Made by a program: the position numbers and the translations under genes | Source of the DNA: Fusobacterium mortiferum | GTDB lineage: Bacteria > Fusobacteriota > Fusobacteriia > Fusobacteriales > Fusobacteriaceae | DNA length: 64,000 nt | Assembly (NCBI RefSeq): GCF_016900045.1 | Contig: NZ_JACSNP010000008.1 | Location: 1-64,000 of the forward strand | Direction of reading: 5' to 3' | Part shown: positions 60,788 through 64,000 of the stretch, piece by piece | How the letters are laid out: each line of letters opens with the position of its first letter | Numbering within the stretch: position 1 is the first letter of the stretch | Notes under the pieces: model-generated | Databases searched by the model: none | Seen by the model: only the letters and a program-made list of their open reading frames with translations | Told to the model about the DNA's origin: nothing

Positions 60788-61840
60788 ATGAAAAGAGAAT
60801 TAGCACTAGAATTTGCTAGGGTAACAGAGGCGGCAGCTTTAGCGGCTCACAAATGGGTAGGAAGAGGAGACAAAGAGGCAGCTGACCAAGCGGCAGTAGA
60901 TGCTATGAGAACTATGTTAAATAGAATCTCGATAGATGGAGAGATAGTAATAGGAGAGGGAGAGATAGATGAAGCTCCTATGCTTTATATCGGTGAGAAA
61001 GTAGGAAGAGCAAATCAACCTAAATCAGAATTAGAAGAGGGAGAAACTGTTGATGGATGTTCAGCTGTAGATATAGCTGTAGACCCAGTAGAGGGAACAA
61101 GAATGACAGCTCAAGGACAAGCTAATGCAATAACAGTTCTAGCTGTAGGAAATAAAGGAAGCTTCTTAAAGGCTCCAGATATGTATATGGAGAAGTTAAT
61201 AGTAGGACCAGAAGCAAAAGGGGTAATTGACCTAAATAAACCTCTTATAGAGAATATTCATAATGTAGCAAAGGCTCTTAAAAAAGATTTAAGAGATATG
61301 ATGGTAGTGGTTTTAGATAAACCTAGACACTCACAAATTATAAAAGATTTACAAAAATTAGGAATAAAAGTATATGCTTTACCAGATGGAGATGTAGCAG
61401 GGTCTATACTTACTTGTATTGTTGACTCAGATGCAGATATCCTTTATGGAATAGGAGGGGCTCCAGAAGGAGTTATATCAGCAGCTGTAATTAGAGCTCT
61501 AGGTGGAGATATGCAAGCTAGATTAAAACTTAGAAGTGAAGTAAAAGGTGTAACTTTAGAAAATGATAAGATTTCTAACTTTGAAAAACGTAGATGTGAA
61601 GAGATGGGACTAAGAGTTGGAGATGTCTTAAAAATGGATGACCTAGTAAAAGATGACGAAGTAATATTCTCAGCTACAGGAATTACTAGTGGAGATCTAT
61701 TAGAAGGTATCAAAAGAAAAGGGAATATTGCTAGAACACAAACTCTAGTAGTAAGAGGAAAAAGTAAAACTATTAGATATATCAATTCAGTTCATAATTT
61801 AGATTATAAAGATGAAAAGATAAGCCATCTAGTTAAATAG
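60788..61840 (+). CDS. glpX: Class II fructose-1,6-bisphosphatase
   Basis: A 350-residue GlpX-type phosphatase, a little longer than the usual ~330. Lithium-sensitive-phosphatase-fold metal motifs are present: GEGEIDEAPMLYIGE, and DPVEGTRM for the Asp-Pro-x-Glu-Gly-Thr signature; PDGDVAGS and GIGGAPEGV are typical of GlpX. It makes fructose 6-phosphate in gluconeogenesis, opposite to PfkA at 9017. GGGAGG site. Confidence 0.95.
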   Translation: MKRELALEFARVTEAAALAAHKWVGRGDKEAADQAAVDAMRTMLNRISIDGEIVIGEGEIDEAPMLYIGEKVGRANQPKSELEEGETVDGCSAVDIAVDPVEGTRMTAQGQANAITVLAVGNKGSFLKAPDMYMEKLIVGPEAKGVIDLNKPLIENIHNVAKALKKDLRDMMVVVLDKPRHSQIIKDLQKLGIKVYALPDGDVAGSILTCIVDSDADILYGIGGAPEGVISAAVIRALGGDMQARLKLRSEVKGVTLENDKISNFEKRRCEEMGLRVGDVLKMDDLVKDDEVIFSATGITSGDLLEGIKRKGNIARTQTLVVRGKSKTIRYINSVHNLDYKDEKISHLVK

Positions 61841-61859
61841 TTAATATAGGAATAGTAAG

Positions 61860-61911
61860 AATTCAAGAATAACTTTTATCCTTTTAGAGTTTGTTATTCT
61901 TGAATTTTTTA
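61860..61911 (+). terminator. Terminator after glpX
   Basis: AATTCAAGAATAAC (61860-61873) pairs perfectly with GTTATTCTTGAATT (61893-61906), then a T-run. Confidence 0.93.
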
Positions 61912-61933
61912 TTTAAAAAAGGAGAATAGAGAA

Positions 61934-62416
61934 ATGGTATTTTATGATGAGTTTTTAAAAAAGATAGATGAAGGAAAGTTTGAAGCAAAGGATATTGAAA
62001 GATTCTCTCCAGATATAAAAAGATCAGTAATAAGTCTAGGAATAGCTATTCCTATGTTTATAATTGCTTTAGCACAATTATATATGGCTAAATTAGATGG
62101 AAACTTAATAAGGGTAGCCTTTGCAATAGGATTTATATACATGGGAATAAGACAGCTAAGAACAACTTTTTCATATAAAATTCAAATTGATGTAAAGAAT
62201 AAAAAGATGAAGTTTATGAAGGTGGATATTGATTTAACAAGAGTTGAGAGTTGTACTTTAAAAGAGGGAAAAGTTGGAAAAAGATTGGAAGTAGTATTGG
62301 ATATAATTACTTTTGATAATCAGCAGTATATTATTCCTCTTTATATGAATAGAAAATTAAAATTTGTGTGGTTAATGAGAGAAATTTTGAAAAAGAGTTT
62401 TATAATAAAAAAATAA
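61934..62416 (+). CDS. Small membrane protein, unknown function
   Basis: A 160-residue protein with two closely spaced membrane helices (about 31-50 and 58-74) and a C-terminal cytoplasmic part of about 85 residues rich in beta strands (YKIQIDVKNKKMKFMKVDIDL...), like bacterial PH-like membrane proteins. AAAGGAG site. It stands alone after the glpX terminator. I do not recognise a named family. Confidence 0.72.
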   Translation: MVFYDEFLKKIDEGKFEAKDIERFSPDIKRSVISLGIAIPMFIIALAQLYMAKLDGNLIRVAFAIGFIYMGIRQLRTTFSYKIQIDVKNKKMKFMKVDIDLTRVESCTLKEGKVGKRLEVVLDIITFDNQQYIIPLYMNRKLKFVWLMREILKKSFIIKK

Positions 62417-62426
62417 TTAAAATTTC

Positions 62427-62455
62427 TTGACAATTACATAAAAAAAGGGTAGAAT
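62427..62455 (+). promoter_or_regulatory. Promoter for the short frame at 62487
   Basis: TTGACA (62427-62432), 17 bases, TAGAAT (62450-62455), a good promoter with its start point about 25 bases before the next ATG. Confidence 0.82.
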
Positions 62456-62486
62456 TAGTAAAAATATAAAAAGGGGAGAAAGATTC

Positions 62487-62597
62487 ATGATTATGACTAA
62501 TAAAATGATAATATGTTCAATAATTCTGATAATAATGCTAATAATTAAGCATTATAATTTTGACATATTTAAATTTATTAGGCATACAGAGAATTAA
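62487..62597 (+). CDS. Possible 36-residue membrane peptide
   Basis: ATG 62487 (or 62493), behind GGGGAGAAAG at good spacing and a consensus promoter, opens 36 codons. The product has one membrane helix (MIICSIILIIMLII) and a short basic tail. It is followed by two hairpins. Promoter, ribosome site, frame and terminators together suggest a real small protein or a small RNA that encodes one. Function unknown. Confidence 0.55.
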   Translation: MIMTNKMIICSIILIIMLIIKHYNFDIFKFIRHTEN

Positions 62598-62606
62598 ATG
62601 AAGAGT

Positions 62607-62671
62607 GCTAGTAGAAGTATAACTAGCTTTTATCAATTAAGTTTTTAACAGCCTAATAGGCTGTTTTTTTT
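62607..62671 (+). terminator. Two hairpins ending the small transcript
   Basis: GCTAGT/ACTAGC (62607-62612 with 62622-62627) followed by TTTT, then AACAGCCT/AGGCTGTT (62647-62654 with 62658-62665) followed by a strong T-run. The second is a clear terminator. Confidence 0.82.
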
Positions 62672-62695
62672 ATATATAACATCAAGGGGGATTTT

Positions 62696-63694
62696 ATGAG
62701 AGAAGAGAGAAATTTTTTTAACAGAGTGAGTGAGTTTTTAGGAAGGTATTTTGTAGCTTTAGTTGTTATTATTGCTTGTTTTGCTTTAATAGTTCCAAAT
62801 CCTTTTTTAATTTTAGGAAAAATGAGGTTTGTGGGTCAATCTTTAGTAAGCTTATGTTTAGGAATAATTATGTTTGTCATGGGACTTACACTAAATAAAA
62901 GAGATTTTCAGGTTGTTTTAACTAATCCAAGGGATATCTTTATAGGATGTTTAGCTCAATTTACAATTATGCCTTTAGGAGCTTTTTTCCTAGCTAAAAT
63001 TTTTAATTTACCAAGTGAATTGGCTGTAGGTTTAGTTTTATTAGGAACTTGTCCAGGTGGTACAGCAAGTAACATAATGACATATCTAGCAAAGGGTGAT
63101 GTAGCACTATCTATAGGGATGACGACGGTATCAACTATCTTAGCACCAATACTAACCCCATTACTAACTTATCTACTAGCAGGACAATGGGTTGATATAA
63201 ATGTTACTTTAATGGTATTAGACATTATAAAAGTTGTAATTATTCCCATTATTTTAGGATTAATTTTTCATAAGATTTTTAAAGAGAAAATTGAAAAAAT
63301 AACTAAAGTTTTAGTAATTATACCAATTTTAACAATTTTACTCGTAATGGGAATGTGTGTAGCCCCAAATAGAGCTAATTTAATTAATTCAGGGATAATT
63401 CTAATGTTAGTAGTTTGTTTGCATAATTGGTTAGGATTTATTATGGGATATTTAGTTGGAAAACTTACAAAAATGAATGAGAGTAAGAAAAGAGCTTTAG
63501 CAATAGAAGTTGGACTACAAAATTCAGGATTGGCAGTAGGACTTTCGGCACAGTTTGGAAATCCAATTTGTGCTTTACCAGCAGCAATTGCAACAGTTAT
63601 TCATCAAATTTCTGGTTCTTTTTTAGCTAATTTGTTTTCCGGAAATATTAGCTTTACTAAATTAAAAATAGGTAAAAAAGTTGTATCAAATTAA
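62696..63694 (+). CDS. Bile acid:sodium symporter family transporter
   Basis: A 332-residue inner-membrane protein with about ten membrane helices of the BASS fold. Hallmarks: IMFVMGLTLNKRDF, LLGTCPGGTASNIMTYLAKGDVALSIGMT-type sodium-site region and EVGLQNSGLAVGL. Bacterial members carry bile acids, pantoate or other organic anions with sodium; substrate is open. It starts at ATG behind AAGGGGG. The next gene, a dehydrogenase, lies 21 bases on and may share the transcript. Confidence 0.9.
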   Translation: MREERNFFNRVSEFLGRYFVALVVIIACFALIVPNPFLILGKMRFVGQSLVSLCLGIIMFVMGLTLNKRDFQVVLTNPRDIFIGCLAQFTIMPLGAFFLAKIFNLPSELAVGLVLLGTCPGGTASNIMTYLAKGDVALSIGMTTVSTILAPILTPLLTYLLAGQWVDINVTLMVLDIIKVVIIPIILGLIFHKIFKEKIEKITKVLVIIPILTILLVMGMCVAPNRANLINSGIILMLVVCLHNWLGFIMGYLVGKLTKMNESKKRALAIEVGLQNSGLAVGLSAQFGNPICALPAAIATVIHQISGSFLANLFSGNISFTKLKIGKKVVSN

Positions 63695-63715
63695 AATTAT
63701 TTATGGAGGAAAGAT

Positions 63716-64000
63716 ATGTTAACAAAAAGTTTATTTTTACCAAGCTATACAATAGGTGATGAGGCATATAAAGAGGTTTTAAATATTTGTAAAAAATATG
63801 GAAAGAAGATTGTTTTTATCGGAGGAAAAACTGCTTTAGATGTAGCTGAAAAAAAGTTAAGAGAAGTTTTAAAAAATAGCTCTTTTGAGATTTTAGGAAG
63901 TTTTTGGTATGGTGGAGAAGCAGCATACGAAAATGTAGAAAAATTAAAGGAAAAAAAAGAAATTTTAGAAGCGGATATGATATTTGCTGTTGGTGGAGGA
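63716..64000 (+). CDS. Iron-containing/glycerol dehydrogenase-like protein, cut by the window end
   Basis: The first 95 codons of a gene that continues past the window. The start ATG has a GGAGG site. The visible part (SLFLPSYTIGDEAYKEVL, KIVFIGGKTALDVAE, FAVGGG) is the N-terminal Rossmann-like domain of the glycerol dehydrogenase branch of the iron-type alcohol dehydrogenases. The metal ligands are beyond the edge, so activity cannot be judged. Confidence 0.8.
   Translation, partial: MLTKSLFLPSYTIGDEAYKEVLNICKKYGKKIVFIGGKTALDVAEKKLREVLKNSSFEILGSFWYGGEAAYENVEKLKEKKEILEADMIFAVGGG

Noticed and set aside
1-64000. CRISPR array
   Set aside because: No series of spaced direct repeats was seen; the only tandem repeat is the pair at 27029-27064.

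Overview
The window is low-GC DNA (roughly 30% G+C by eye) that mixes Firmicute-like gene orders (accD-accA-pfkA) with Gram-negative envelope functions: an autotransporter, a chaperone-usher pilus, a TolC-type exporter, lipoproteins and outer-membrane barrels. Together with [FeFe]-hydrogenase, flavodiiron protein, anaerobic ribonucleotide reductase and citrate-lyase maturation genes this points to an anaerobic Fusobacterium. The species cannot be fixed from the window alone.

Layout. 1-262: the end of an IS200/IS605-type element (TnpB C-terminus plus right end). 277-6939: an alpha/beta hydrolase, a divergent MerR-type promoter pair serving an iron alcohol dehydrogenase and an aldo/keto reductase, and citC-citXG behind a small lipoprotein gene. 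7137-10314: the accD-accA-pfkA operon with a coiled-coil gene. 10440-15889: a lipidated subtilisin autotransporter facing a kinase-less membrane sensor and LytTR regulator pair. 16015-18305: recR-hydF and a small exported protein. 18429-24403 (minus strand): alanine symporter, [FeFe] hydrogenase with a NuoF-derived N-terminus, a DUF1456 gene, tRNA-Arg and a flavodiiron protein. 24651-25857: lgt and three tRNA genes (Gly, Ala, Met).

25860-40000 is the accessory region and the most interesting part. It lies between the tRNA cluster and an ISL3 remnant. It holds an orphan amino-acid-binding protein, a chaperone-usher pilus operon of the alternate (CFA/I-, Ecp-like) kind with a two-domain tip subunit, three pilins, an usher with carboxypeptidase-regulatory-like repeats, three chaperones (one with a single domain) and an exported MORN-repeat protein. 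A 16-bp direct repeat around a transposase remnant separates this from a membrane receptor with two Venus-flytrap domains and a degenerate HD-GYP output, followed by an oligopeptide-binding-like protein. Both the pilus operon and the orphan binding protein start from promoters whose -35/-10 spacer is almost entirely a run of 15-16 T, which suggests phase variation by slipped-strand mispairing.

40064-64000 is mostly housekeeping: MscS channel, a TrpXYZ-like ABC transporter, a WYL regulator, nrdDG behind paired NrdR boxes, feoA-feoA-feoB with a Cys-rich partner, a MacAB/TolC-type exporter, a penicillin-binding protein-priA-def-divIC-like-glpX run, a bile-acid-symporter-family transporter and the start of a second iron-type dehydrogenase cut by the window edge.
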